Of a DNA stretch of 64,000 nucleotides, positions 34,120 through 42,970 are shown one piece after another. Origin of the DNA: JALSRK01 sp964461995. GTDB lineage: Bacteria > Acidobacteriota > Terriglobia > Bryobacterales > Bryobacteraceae. The notes beneath the pieces are model-generated. The model searched no databases. It saw only the letters and a list, made by a program, of their open reading frames with translations, and was not told the DNA's origin. Both the position numbers and the translations under genes were made by a program. The stretch spans positions 37,251-101,250 of the forward strand of contig CAYWXL010000009.1 in assembly GCA_964461995.1 (NCBI GenBank), read 5' to 3'. The first letter of the stretch is position 1. Every line of letters starts with the position of its first letter.

Positions 34120-35082
34120 ATGAGGACACCAGCTACTTCACGGCGCAGCTTTCTCGGTATGTTGGGAGCCATGGCCGCCGCTGCGCAGTCCGACATTCCC
34201 CTCCCGTCGGGCAAGGTCCCGATGATCCTCGACACCGACACCTTCAACGAGATCGACGACCAGTTCGCCGTCACCTACGCCATGCTCGCGCCCGAGGCGC
34301 TCGAGGTGAAGGCGATCTACGCCGCTCCGTTCCTGAACCGGCGATCCAAGAGCGCCGGCGACGGCATGGAGAAGAGCTACGAAGAGATCCTCCGGGTGCT
34401 CGACCGTTTGGGAAAGAAGGGCGCCGTCGAGGTCTTGAAAGGCTCGGGGAGGTTCATGAAAGACGCCGGCGGACCGGTCGAGAGCCCCGCCGCCCGCGAC
34501 CTGATCGAGAAGGCCTTGGCGGCCGACGAGATGCTCTACGCCGTTGCCGTCGGCGCCCCGACCAACGTCGCTTCGGCCCTGCTGCTCGAGCCCAAGATCA
34601 AGGACAAGATCACCGTCGTCTGGCTTGGCGGGCGACCTTACGAGTTCCCCACCGCCCACGAGTTCAACCTCCAGCAGGATCCCCCCGCCTCGCAGACCCT
34701 CTACGAGTCCGGCGTCCGGCTCATGGTCGTGCCCACCACCAACATCAGCGAGATGCTGCGCACCACCGTGCCCGAGCTGGAGAAATGGATCAAAGGCAAA
34801 TCGAAGATCGGCGACTACCTTTTCGAGATCTTCGTCGAGCACGCGCGCGAGAACAACCGGGACTTCTCCAAGCCCTGGTCGAAGGTCATCTGGGACATCT
34901 CCGCCGTCGCCTGGCTGATCAACCCGAAATGGATCGGCTCCAAGATCGTCTCGGCGCCGGTGCTCACCGATGACCTGCACTGGGGCCTCACCCAGGGCCG
35001 CCACCCAGTGCGCGTCGCCACCCACGTGGACCGCGACGGCATCTTCGGCGACCTGTTCGCCCGCATCGCCCGCGCCGGGTGA
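34120..35082 (+). CDS. Exported nucleoside hydrolase-family protein (Tat signal)
   Basis: A 320-aa protein of the inosine/uridine-preferring nucleoside hydrolase family. The N-terminus is a twin-arginine signal (TSRRSFLGMLGAMAAAAQS). The calcium-binding motif reads ILDTDTFNEIDDQFAVTYAML, an Asp cluster of the DTDxxxEIDD form, with two residues between the DTD and IDD parts more than in the classical DTDPGIDD. VAVGAPTNVASALLLEP and the final DLHWGLTQGRHPVRVATHVD match the family. It would cleave nucleoside or related N-glycosidic bonds in the periplasm. Start ATG 34120 gives the signal peptide; an earlier in-frame GTG overlaps the previous gene. Confidence 0.85.
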   Translation: MRTPATSRRSFLGMLGAMAAAAQSDIPLPSGKVPMILDTDTFNEIDDQFAVTYAMLAPEALEVKAIYAAPFLNRRSKSAGDGMEKSYEEILRVLDRLGKKGAVEVLKGSGRFMKDAGGPVESPAARDLIEKALAADEMLYAVAVGAPTNVASALLLEPKIKDKITVVWLGGRPYEFPTAHEFNLQQDPPASQTLYESGVRLMVVPTTNISEMLRTTVPELEKWIKGKSKIGDYLFEIFVEHARENNRDFSKPWSKVIWDISAVAWLINPKWIGSKIVSAPVLTDDLHWGLTQGRHPVRVATHVDRDGIFGDLFARIARAG

Positions 35083-35164
35083 GCTTGGGTTCGCGGGCGC
35101 GCCCGGGCTTGCCGCCGCGAAGAAAATCGGCTACATTGGCAAAGAAAAGGCGAAGAGAAGCGCC

Positions 35165-37525
35165 GTGAACAACCTCTCTTTCGACTTCGGCAACGGAACT
35201 CTGGAAACCGCCCTCACCCGGCGGGAAGATCTCGCCGCCGCAGTGGCGCGCCTGGAGAAGTGGCGCGCCGATCCTGACTCCCCAATTCGCGAGATCCGCC
35301 GCCAACCGGCCCGCGACGCCGACCTGCGCCCGATCCCGGACTCCGTTGATCCGCGCCTGCGCGCCGCCCTCGAAAAGCGCGGGATCGGCCAACTCTACAC
35401 CCATCAGGCCCAGGCCTTCGAGCTGGTTCAGGCGGGCAAGAACGTCGTCGTCGTCACCCCCACCGCCAGCGGCAAGACTCTCTGCTACAACCTCCCCGTC
35501 CTGAACCGCCTGTTGGCCGAGCCCGACGCCCGCGCCATTTATCTGTTCCCCACCAAGGCGCTGGCCATGGACCAGCTCCATGAGTTCCACGCCGCCGTCG
35601 AGGCCCTTGGCTCGGACATCCGGGCTTTCACCTACGACGGCGACACCCCCCAGGACGCCCGCCGGGCCATCCGCGAGCGAGCCAACGTGGTGCTCACCAA
35701 CCCGGACATGCTCCACACCGGCATCCTGCCGCACCACACCCGCTGGGCGAAGTGCTTCGAGCGGCTCCGCTACCTCGTCATCGACGAGCTGCACTACTAC
35801 CGCGGCGTCTACGGCTCCCATTTCGCCAACGTCCTGCGGCGGCTCGAGCGCATCTGCGCTTTCTACGGCTCCGAGCCGCAGTTCATCTGCTCCTCGGCCA
35901 CCATCGCCAACCCCCGGGAGCTGGCCGAGGCCCTCACCGGCGAGCCGTTCGAGCTGGTGGACGACAACGGCGCCCCCAGCGGCGAAAAGTACTTCGTCTT
36001 CTACAATCCGCCGGTGGTCAACCGCCAGCTCGGCATCCGCCGCAGCTATCTGCACGAAGCCCGGCGGCTGGCCATCGAGTTCCTGGACCGCGGCCAGCAG
36101 ACGCTCGTCTTCGCCAACAACCGCCTGGCCACCGAGGTCCTGGTCACCTATTTGAAAGACGCAGCGGCGAAGCTGCGGCTGGGACCCGACGCCGTCCGCG
36201 GCTATCGCGGCGGTTACCTGCCCAAGGAGCGCCGCGAGATCGAGCGCGGCCTCCGGGAAGGCAAGATCCGCGCCGTCGTCGCCACCAACGCCCTCGAGCT
36301 GGGCATCGACATCGGCTCCCTCGACGTCGTCATCATGGCCGGCTATCCCGGGGCCATCGCCTCCACCTGGCAGCGCGCCGGCCGCGCCGGACGCCGCCAG
36401 TCCACGTCCGTCGCCGTCCTCGTCGCCTCCAGCGCCCCCCTCGACCAGTACATCATCGAGCACCCGGACTACTTCTTCGGCCAGTCGCCCGAGCACGCCT
36501 ACATCAATCCCGACAATCTCGAGCTGCTGCTCAGCCACCTGAAGTGCGCCGCCTTCGAGCTGCCCATCCGCGACGGCGAGAAGTTCGGCCCGCACGACAC
36601 CGCGGATCTGTGCCGCTTCCTCGAAGAGCTGGGCCTGCTGCACCATTCCGCCGGGGCCTGGCACTGGACCTCGGACAGCTACCCGGCCGACGCCATCAGC
36701 CTCCGCGCCGTCACCAGCGACAACTTCGTGGTCATCGACACCACCGGCGAGCCCCGCGTCATCGGCGAGGTGTCCTTCCCCGCCGCTCTCACCACGCTGC
36801 ACGAGAAGGCCATCTACCTGCACGAGGCCCGGCAGTACCAGGTCGAGCGCATGGACTACGAGAACCGCAAGGCCTACGTGCGCCGGGTCGAGTGCGACTA
36901 CTTCACCGACGCCATCGACTACACGCAGGTCAAGGAGCTCGACCGCTTCGAAGAGCGCCCGGTGGGCGGCGCCGCCGCCGCCCACGGCGAGGTGCGCGTC
37001 AACACCCAGGTAGTCGGTTTCAAGAAGATCAAGTTCTACACCCTGGAGAACGTCGGCGCCGGCAACCTCTCCCTGCCCGAGCAGGAGATGCAGACCACCG
37101 CCTTCTGGCTCCACTTCCCGGCCAGCTTCCTCGCCCGGTTCCCCGATCTATCCCCCACCGAGAAGCAGGCCGGACTCACCGGGCTGGGCAACGTGTTGCG
37201 CGCCGTCGCCGCCCTGCTGCTGATGTGCGATCCCCGCGACCTTGGCGTCGCCATCACCGAGGACGTCTCCGGCGGGCTGGCCTCTTACGAACCGGACCTG
37301 TTCCTCTACGACAACTACCCCGGCGGCGTCGGCCTCAGCCCGCCGCTCTTCAAGCTCACGCCGCGCTTGCTCAAAGGCGCCCGCGAACTGATCGAGGCCT
37401 GCGTCTGCGAGGCCGGCTGCCCGAGCTGCGTGGGTCCCGTGGGAGAGGTCGGCGAACGCGGCAAAGAAGCCGCCCGCCGCATCCTCGAGGCACTCGCCGT
37501 CCCGTCCGCGGAAGGAGCGCGATAG
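35165..37525 (+). CDS. MrfA/YprA-type DEAD-box repair helicase with DUF1998 Cys cluster
   Basis: A 786-aa superfamily 2 helicase. Walker A is TPTASGKT (about 98-105); the DEAD box reads VIDELHYYRG (208-211 DELH). FICSSATIANPRE is motif III, and ATNALELGIDIGSLDVVIMAGYPG with STWQRAGRAGRR are motifs V-VI. The C-terminal part contains the DUF1998 region with YPGGVGLS and a four-Cys cluster (CVCEAGCPSCVG). This is the layout of Bacillus MrfA, reported to act in mitomycin-C damage repair. The partner nuclease MrfB is not in the window. GTG 35165 with GAAGAG upstream is the best start; the longer in-frame frame runs into the nucleoside hydrolase gene. Confidence 0.9.
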   Translation: MNNLSFDFGNGTLETALTRREDLAAAVARLEKWRADPDSPIREIRRQPARDADLRPIPDSVDPRLRAALEKRGIGQLYTHQAQAFELVQAGKNVVVVTPTASGKTLCYNLPVLNRLLAEPDARAIYLFPTKALAMDQLHEFHAAVEALGSDIRAFTYDGDTPQDARRAIRERANVVLTNPDMLHTGILPHHTRWAKCFERLRYLVIDELHYYRGVYGSHFANVLRRLERICAFYGSEPQFICSSATIANPRELAEALTGEPFELVDDNGAPSGEKYFVFYNPPVVNRQLGIRRSYLHEARRLAIEFLDRGQQTLVFANNRLATEVLVTYLKDAAAKLRLGPDAVRGYRGGYLPKERREIERGLREGKIRAVVATNALELGIDIGSLDVVIMAGYPGAIASTWQRAGRAGRRQSTSVAVLVASSAPLDQYIIEHPDYFFGQSPEHAYINPDNLELLLSHLKCAAFELPIRDGEKFGPHDTADLCRFLEELGLLHHSAGAWHWTSDSYPADAISLRAVTSDNFVVIDTTGEPRVIGEVSFPAALTTLHEKAIYLHEARQYQVERMDYENRKAYVRRVECDYFTDAIDYTQVKELDRFEERPVGGAAAAHGEVRVNTQVVGFKKIKFYTLENVGAGNLSLPEQEMQTTAFWLHFPASFLARFPDLSPTEKQAGLTGLGNVLRAVAALLLMCDPRDLGVAITEDVSGGLASYEPDLFLYDNYPGGVGLSPPLFKLTPRLLKGARELIEACVCEAGCPSCVGPVGEVGERGKEAARRILEALAVPSAEGAR

Positions 37526-37537
37526 AATGCTTGCGCT

Positions 37538-38908
37538 ATGGCCTGCAAGCTGCGCCGTTTCCCGCTCTTGGTCTCACTGCTCCTACTGTTTTCCGCCGGC
37601 CTCGTCGCTGCGGAAGGCCGCCCGAACTTCGTCATCATCCTCGCCGACGACCTCGGCTACGGCGACCTGAGCACGTACGGCGGCTGGATCGAAGTCCCCC
37701 ACCTGGACCGCATGGCCGCGGAGGGCTTGCGCTTCACCGATTTCCACTCCAACGGCGCCGTCTGCAGCCCCACCCGCGCCGCCCTCGTCACAGGGCGCTA
37801 CCAGCAGCGCGCCGGCATTCCCGGCGTCGTCTTCGCCGACCCCCGCCGCCCGGAGCACGAAGACGGCCTCCAGCCTGTCGAGGTCACCTTCGCCGAGCTG
37901 CTTTCCGAACACGGCTACGCTACCGCCATCTTCGGCAAGTGGCATCTCGGATATCTGCCCCGCTACAACCCCCTACGCCACGGCTTCCAGCTCTTCCGCG
38001 GCTACGTCAGCGGTAACGTGGACTATTTCTCCCACGTGGATCAGGCCGGCGCCCACGACTGGTGGCACAATGACAAGAACATTGTCGAAGAGGGCTACTC
38101 CACCCACCTGATCACCCGCCACGCGCTGGAGTTCATCGAAAGCCACGCCCGCGAGCCCTTCTGCGTCTATGTCGCCCATGAAGCGCCCCACTACCCCTAC
38201 CAGACCCCCGATGACGATCCCCGGGGCTTCCGCCGCCCGGGTGAGCCGTCCGTGCGGCAGAAGCTGGACGAGGCGGAGATCCGCCGCCGCTACCGCGTCA
38301 TGGTCGAGGAGATGGACGCCAGCACCGGCCGCATTTTGGCGCTGCTGCGGCGCCTGGGTCTCGAACGGCGCACCCTCGTCTTCTTTTTCTCCGACAACGG
38401 GGCCACGCCTCGCGGCAGCAACCGGCCCCTCCGCGGCCATAAGGGAACTGTGTGGGAAGGGGGCCACCGCGTCCCGGCGATCGCCTGGTGGCCGGGCAAG
38501 ATCCGCCCTGGCCAGGTGACGGACCAGCTCGCCGCCGGCTTCGACCTGATGCCCACCATGCTCGAGCTGGCCGGCGTTGCCGCCCCCAAGGAACGGCCCC
38601 TGGACGGCGTCAGCCTCGCGCCGCTGCTGCTCGAGGGCCGCGAGATCGAGCGCGGCCCGCTGTTCTGGTCCACCGGGCGCGCCCTGGCCATGCGCGAGGG
38701 TCCGTGGAAACTCGTTCTCGGGGAACGGGACGCCAAGAAACCCGCCCTGTTTCACCTCGGCGAGGATCTGGGCGAGGCGAACGATCTCGCCGCCCGCTAC
38801 CCGGAGCGGACGCGGAAGATGACCCAGACCGCCCGCCGCTGGCTCGAAGAAGTACAGGCCACGGCCACGCCGCAGCCCTCACAGAAGAAACGCCGCGCCC
38901 GCCGGTGA
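37538..38908 (+). CDS. Exported sulfatase (arylsulfatase A-like)
   Basis: A 456-aa sulfatase with a signal peptide (residues about 1-25). Metal Asp pair is in FVIILADDLGYGDL. The formylglycine motif is CSPTR with Cys76. GKWHLGY carries the Lys-x-His residues and VFFFSDNGATPRG the calcium-binding DN. The C-terminus is Lys/Arg-rich and probably disordered. It begins 12 bp after the helicase stop, but function gives no link between them. It differs from the first sulfatase in signal type (secreted rather than lipoprotein) and motif (CSPTR rather than CIPSR), so they are separate acquisitions rather than recent duplicates. Confidence 0.92.
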   Translation: MACKLRRFPLLVSLLLLFSAGLVAAEGRPNFVIILADDLGYGDLSTYGGWIEVPHLDRMAAEGLRFTDFHSNGAVCSPTRAALVTGRYQQRAGIPGVVFADPRRPEHEDGLQPVEVTFAELLSEHGYATAIFGKWHLGYLPRYNPLRHGFQLFRGYVSGNVDYFSHVDQAGAHDWWHNDKNIVEEGYSTHLITRHALEFIESHAREPFCVYVAHEAPHYPYQTPDDDPRGFRRPGEPSVRQKLDEAEIRRRYRVMVEEMDASTGRILALLRRLGLERRTLVFFFSDNGATPRGSNRPLRGHKGTVWEGGHRVPAIAWWPGKIRPGQVTDQLAAGFDLMPTMLELAGVAAPKERPLDGVSLAPLLLEGREIERGPLFWSTGRALAMREGPWKLVLGERDAKKPALFHLGEDLGEANDLAARYPERTRKMTQTARRWLEEVQATATPQPSQKKRRARR

Positions 38909-38930
38909 GTTCCCGTCCGTCCCGCAGCCG

Positions 38931-39737
38931 TCAAACCACCGGCGCGTCCGGCGGGAGGTCCGTATCCTCGATCGCCTTCAAGTCTTCCGGAAACACCGCG
39001 TAACCCGGCGGCGGCGGGCAGATTGCCTGCAGCAGCTCCAGCCGCCGCCGCAGGTGCCGGCTCGGCAGTTGCCGCGGACCGGTCTCGATGTCGATGTCGC
39101 AGCAGATGCCGTGCAGGTAGAGGCTCAAGGTGTCCGTCAGCGCTTGCCGGGCGTACTGTGTGAAACCCTTGGTGCGGCGATGGTACCGTTTCTGCCGCCG
39201 CTGCAGCGCCCGCTTCAGTTCCCAGCTCTCCTCGTCCACCTCACCGTGCACACCGGCGCTCAATTCCTCGCGCACGACGTTGTAGAACGGTTCGCACAAC
39301 TCCCCTTCGAGCCGGGAGACCGCCACCTCGGCCAGCCGGTGGAACAGCCGGTAATGGTATTCCGCCACGTCCTGCCCTTTAATGCCGAAGGCGAGGTAGA
39401 CCCTTTCCGGCGTCGTGACCACGGCGTCGAGAATCTGATCGCGGCCGGGTTCGTCGAAACACACGACCTCTTCGGAAACCGCCGCTCCGTCTTCCTCCCG
39501 CCGCGTCTGCCGTTTCAAGTACGGCACCAAGAGAATCGCGATTTCCGGCAGCGCATCCCGGAGCTTCGGCGGCAACGCCATGACGGGCTCTTCCAGGTAC
39601 TCTTTCACGTCGTCTTCGGCCAGCGGGATCCCCGCCGCGAAATAGGAGAAGCGGCTAACGATGGGAATGAGCTGTTCACGCACCTGGTGGGCGAATTCCG
39701 CGACGGTAGGTTTTTCGGCGACGGCCTGCTGTGACAT
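38931..39737 (-). CDS. Unrecognised soluble protein, 268 aa
   Basis: No family recognised. The protein is acidic overall with a basic segment near residues 180-200 (KRALQRRQKRYHRRTKGF) and many hydrophobic heptads, suggesting an alpha-helical fold. There is no signal peptide, membrane helix or Cys cluster; CCDIDIE is the only Cys pair. Codon bias is good throughout, so it looks like a real gene. It is convergent with the sulfatase and divergent from korAB, with no operon partner. ATG 39737 was chosen (GAAAG upstream); a TTG at 39755 would add six residues. Confidence 0.7.
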   Translation of the reverse strand: MSQQAVAEKPTVAEFAHQVREQLIPIVSRFSYFAAGIPLAEDDVKEYLEEPVMALPPKLRDALPEIAILLVPYLKRQTRREEDGAAVSEEVVCFDEPGRDQILDAVVTTPERVYLAFGIKGQDVAEYHYRLFHRLAEVAVSRLEGELCEPFYNVVREELSAGVHGEVDEESWELKRALQRRQKRYHRRTKGFTQYARQALTDTLSLYLHGICCDIDIETGPRQLPSRHLRRRLELLQAICPPPPGYAVFPEDLKAIEDTDLPPDAPVV

Positions 39738-39921
39738 GGATGGGAGACTTTCCAAACCGGGAGGCCCTTCGGTCGCCGCGGCTCCCCTCTCATGGGATGC
39801 GCCATGCGAGCGCCCGCGGAGCCCTGCCCCTCGTGCTCTCTGAGAAGGCTCGCTCTGCCGGCCTCCTGCAACTATCTTAACAACCGCCCCCGCCCATGCA
39901 CGGGGACTTTACCCGGCCGCT

Positions 39922-39951
39922 CTGACGTGGAAGCAGCCGTTCCCATATAAT
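39922..39951 (+). promoter_or_regulatory. Sigma-70-type promoter upstream of korAB
   Basis: TATAAT at 39946-39951 is a perfect -10. CTGACG at 39922-39927 is a plausible -35 with an 18-bp spacer. The inferred transcript would have a leader of about 45 bases before the korA ATG at 40003. Confidence 0.55.
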
Positions 39952-40002
39952 TGCTACCGAGGGGACTTTTCTTGCATCTCTCCACCATAGGGAACTGATT
40001 TC

Positions 40003-41847
40003 ATGTCTGTTACCGACCTCAGCCCGCTAACTGCGGGCGAAGAGCAATCACGTAAAGAGATCATCAACGACTTCAGCATTCAGGTCGCCACCGTCAACGG
40101 CTCCGGCAGCCAGACCGCGAATCTGGTCTTGATGCGCTCCATCTTTCAGATGGGCGTCCCGGTGTCCGGAAAGAACCTGTTTCCGTCGAACATTCAGGGC
40201 CTGCCCACCTGGTTCACCATCCGCGCCTGCAAGCACGGCTACATCGGGCGCAAACGCGAAGTCGACCTGCTGGTGGCGATGAACCCGGAGTCGGTCCACG
40301 AGGACATCGAAGGACTGCACCCCGGCGCCGCGCTGGTCTACGACGCCGGCCTGAAGCTGCCGGAGCTCCGCAGCGACGTGCACGCTTACGCCGTGCCGTT
40401 CGACAAGCTCGTCGCCCCGGTCTGCCCCGAGGTGCGGCTCCGCAAGCTGGTACGGAACATGATCTACGTGGGCGTGCTCGCCCACCTGCTGGGAATCGAC
40501 CTTGAGGAGGTTCACAAGGCCCTCTTCAAGCAGTTTGGCCCCCGCAAGAAAAAAGCCGCCGAGCTGAACTGGGGGGCCGTCCAGGCCGGCGCCCAGTACG
40601 CCGCCGAGAACCTTCAGAAGACCGATCCGCTGCGCATCGAGCGGATGGACCGCACCCAGGGCAAGATCATCATCGAGGGCAACGCCGCCACGGCCCTGGG
40701 AGCCATCTTTGCCGGCGCCACCGTCGTCACCTGGTATCCCATCACCCCCTCCACCTCTCTTGTGGAAGCGATGATGGGTTACGCCAAGCGGCTCCGGACC
40801 GACCCGGAGACCGGCAAGAGCACTTGCGCCATCCTGCAGGCCGAAGACGAGCTGGCTGCCATCGGCATGGTGATCGGAGCCGGGTGGGCGGGCGCGCGGG
40901 CCATGACCGCCACCTCGGGCCCGGGCATTTCGTTGATGTCGGAGTTCGTCGGACTTGCCTACTTCACCGAGGTACCCGCGGTTATCGTCAACGTCGAGCG
41001 GGTAGGACCTTCCACCGGTCTGCCCACCCGCACCCAGCAGGGCGATATTCTCTTCACCGCGGTTCTGTCGCATGGCGACACCCAGCACCCGATGCTGTTC
41101 CCTTCCGGTCCCGAGGAATGCTTCTCGATGATGAGCGACGCCTTCGATCTGGCTGAGAAATATCAGACTCCGGTCTTCGTCGTCACCGACCTCGACCTCG
41201 GGATGAACTACTGGATGTCGGATCCTTTCGAGTATCCGGACAAGCCGATTCGCCGCGGCAAGGTCCTCAGCGCCGAGGATCTCGACCGCCTCGGGGGATT
41301 CGCCCGCTACCGGGACGTGGACGGCGACGGCGTGTGCTATCGCACGCTGCCTGGCACGCCACACCCCAAGGCGGCCTACTTCACCCGTGGCAGCGGCCAC
41401 GACGAAGAGGCCAAGTACAGCGAGCGGCCTTCTGATTACATGGGCATCCTCGATCGTCTGGCGCGCAAGTTCGAGAACCTGAAGGGCGACGTGCCCCCTC
41501 CGGTGGTGGAATACAACGAGCATGCTTCCATCGGGCTCATCTGCTACGGCACGTCCGTCTACGCCACCGAAGAGAGCCGCGACCAGTTGAAGCAGGAGTA
41601 TGGCCTGGAGACCTCTCATCTGCGCCTCCGTGCCTACCCCTTCACCGACCAGGTGCTGGAGTTCATCGACCGCCACGCCCGCATCTACGTCATCGAGCAG
41701 AACCGCGACGGCCAGATGCGGCTGTTGATGAAGATGGCTTTGAACGCCGAGCGGGCCGCCAAGCTCCGCAGCGTCTGCTATTACGGTGGCTTGCCACTAG
41801 ACGCCCGCACCGTGACGAACGCGATTGCAGCGCAGGAGGGTTTATGA
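40003..41847 (+). CDS. korA: 2-oxoacid:ferredoxin oxidoreductase, fused gamma-alpha subunit
   Basis: A 614-aa subunit that with KorB oxidises 2-oxoglutarate (or a related 2-oxoacid) to the acyl-CoA and reduces ferredoxin. The N-terminal 190 residues are the gamma domain (ATVNGSGSQTANLVLMRSIFQMGVPVSGKNLFPSNIQGLP). The alpha domain follows from about 215 (GNAATALGAIFAGATVVTWYPITPSTSLVEAM, QAEDELAAIGMVIGAGWAGARAMTATSGPGISLM, VERVGPSTGLPTRTQQGD). The C-terminal Rossmann part ends near 590. A Cys cluster for an extra Fe-S domain is absent, so iron-sulfur binding is left to KorB. A good promoter lies upstream, and the stop overlaps korB by 4 bp. Confidence 0.94.
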   Translation: MSVTDLSPLTAGEEQSRKEIINDFSIQVATVNGSGSQTANLVLMRSIFQMGVPVSGKNLFPSNIQGLPTWFTIRACKHGYIGRKREVDLLVAMNPESVHEDIEGLHPGAALVYDAGLKLPELRSDVHAYAVPFDKLVAPVCPEVRLRKLVRNMIYVGVLAHLLGIDLEEVHKALFKQFGPRKKKAAELNWGAVQAGAQYAAENLQKTDPLRIERMDRTQGKIIIEGNAATALGAIFAGATVVTWYPITPSTSLVEAMMGYAKRLRTDPETGKSTCAILQAEDELAAIGMVIGAGWAGARAMTATSGPGISLMSEFVGLAYFTEVPAVIVNVERVGPSTGLPTRTQQGDILFTAVLSHGDTQHPMLFPSGPEECFSMMSDAFDLAEKYQTPVFVVTDLDLGMNYWMSDPFEYPDKPIRRGKVLSAEDLDRLGGFARYRDVDGDGVCYRTLPGTPHPKAAYFTRGSGHDEEAKYSERPSDYMGILDRLARKFENLKGDVPPPVVEYNEHASIGLICYGTSVYATEESRDQLKQEYGLETSHLRLRAYPFTDQVLEFIDRHARIYVIEQNRDGQMRLLMKMALNAERAAKLRSVCYYGGLPLDARTVTNAIAAQEGL

Positions 41848-42893
41848 GCACCACCGCCACTCGCCCGCCCCGGGCTCCGAAAACAAACCGTATCGGCCTC
41901 ACCGTAGTCGATTACAAGGGCGCCAAGACCACTTTATGCGCCGGCTGTGGACACAACTCCGTCTCCCAACGCATCATCGAGGCGTTCTTCGAGTTAGGGA
42001 TCGCCCCGTGGAACGTGGCCAAGTTCTCGGGCATCGGCTGCTCGTCGAAAGCGCCGGCCTATTTCCTCGGCCTTTCCCACGGCTTCAACGGCGTGCACGG
42101 CCGCGCCCCCGCCCTGGCCACCGGCGCCATGCTGGCCAACCACAAGCTGATCGGCCTCGTCACCTCCGGCGACGGCGACACCGCCTCCATCGGCCTGGGC
42201 CAGTACATGCACATGCTGCGGCGCAACGTGCCGCTCGTCTACATCATCGAGAACAACGGCGTCTACGGCCTCACTAAAGGGCAGTTCTCGGCCACCGCCG
42301 ACATCGGCTCGAAACTCAAGAGCGGCGCCGCCAATGACCTGCCGCCCATCGACTGCTGCCTGATGGCCATCGAGACCGGAGCCACCTTCGTCGCCCGATC
42401 TTTCTCCGGCGACAAGAACCAGCTCAAGGCCGTCCTCGAGGCCGCTATCGCTCACAACGGGCTGGCCGTCATCGACGTAATCTCGCCGTGCACCACCTTC
42501 AACGATCATGAGGGCTCTACCAAGAGCTACGCCTACATGAAGGAGCATGACGAGCCCTTGCACGAGGTCGGCTTCGTCCCGGCTTTCGAGGAGATCGAGA
42601 TCGAGATGGAAGAAGGCTCGGTCCGCGAGGTCGAAATGCACGACGGCTCGAAGCTCGTGTTGCGCAAGCTCGACCGGGACTACGATCCCACCGACAAGCT
42701 GGAGGCCATCCGAAGACTGCATGAGGCCGCCGGCAAAGGCGAAGTCCTTACCGGAGTCCTCTACGTGAACGAGAACGCGCCGACTCTCATCGACCTGCTG
42801 CACCTGGTGGACGAGCCGCTGGCGACGCTGCCGGAGTCCAAGATCCGGCCGTCGAAAGAGGCGCTGGAAGCGGTTATCGAGGAGCTTCGCTGA
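41844..42893 (+). CDS. korB: 2-oxoacid:ferredoxin oxidoreductase, beta subunit
   Basis: A 349-aa thiamine-diphosphate-binding partner of KorA. The 4Fe-4S region has LCAGCGHNSVSQRI near residue 33 and GIGCSSKAPAYF. The thiamine diphosphate and Mg motif is LVTSGDGDTASIGLGQYMHMLRRN with the later NNGVYGLTKGQFSATADIGSK. The C-terminal 60 residues are acidic. The ATGA overlap with korA argues for equal production. The enzyme family lets aerobes and anaerobes run a ferredoxin-linked step of the citric acid cycle; 2-oxoglutarate is the most likely substrate but pyruvate or a branched-chain acid cannot be ruled out. Confidence 0.95.
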   Translation: MSTTATRPPRAPKTNRIGLTVVDYKGAKTTLCAGCGHNSVSQRIIEAFFELGIAPWNVAKFSGIGCSSKAPAYFLGLSHGFNGVHGRAPALATGAMLANHKLIGLVTSGDGDTASIGLGQYMHMLRRNVPLVYIIENNGVYGLTKGQFSATADIGSKLKSGAANDLPPIDCCLMAIETGATFVARSFSGDKNQLKAVLEAAIAHNGLAVIDVISPCTTFNDHEGSTKSYAYMKEHDEPLHEVGFVPAFEEIEIEMEEGSVREVEMHDGSKLVLRKLDRDYDPTDKLEAIRRLHEAAGKGEVLTGVLYVNENAPTLIDLLHLVDEPLATLPESKIRPSKEALEAVIEELR

Positions 42894-42970
42894 GCCGGGA
42901 ACCCGCTGTCGCCGGACGCTCGGCGTCCCAGGGCGCGCCGCCGGTCGTGTCCTTGCTATCTTGAGGGGCG

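Noticed and set aside
42914..42928. GGACGC-TCG-GCGTCC hairpin after korB
   Set aside because: Six-bp stem with no T-run; too weak to call a terminator.
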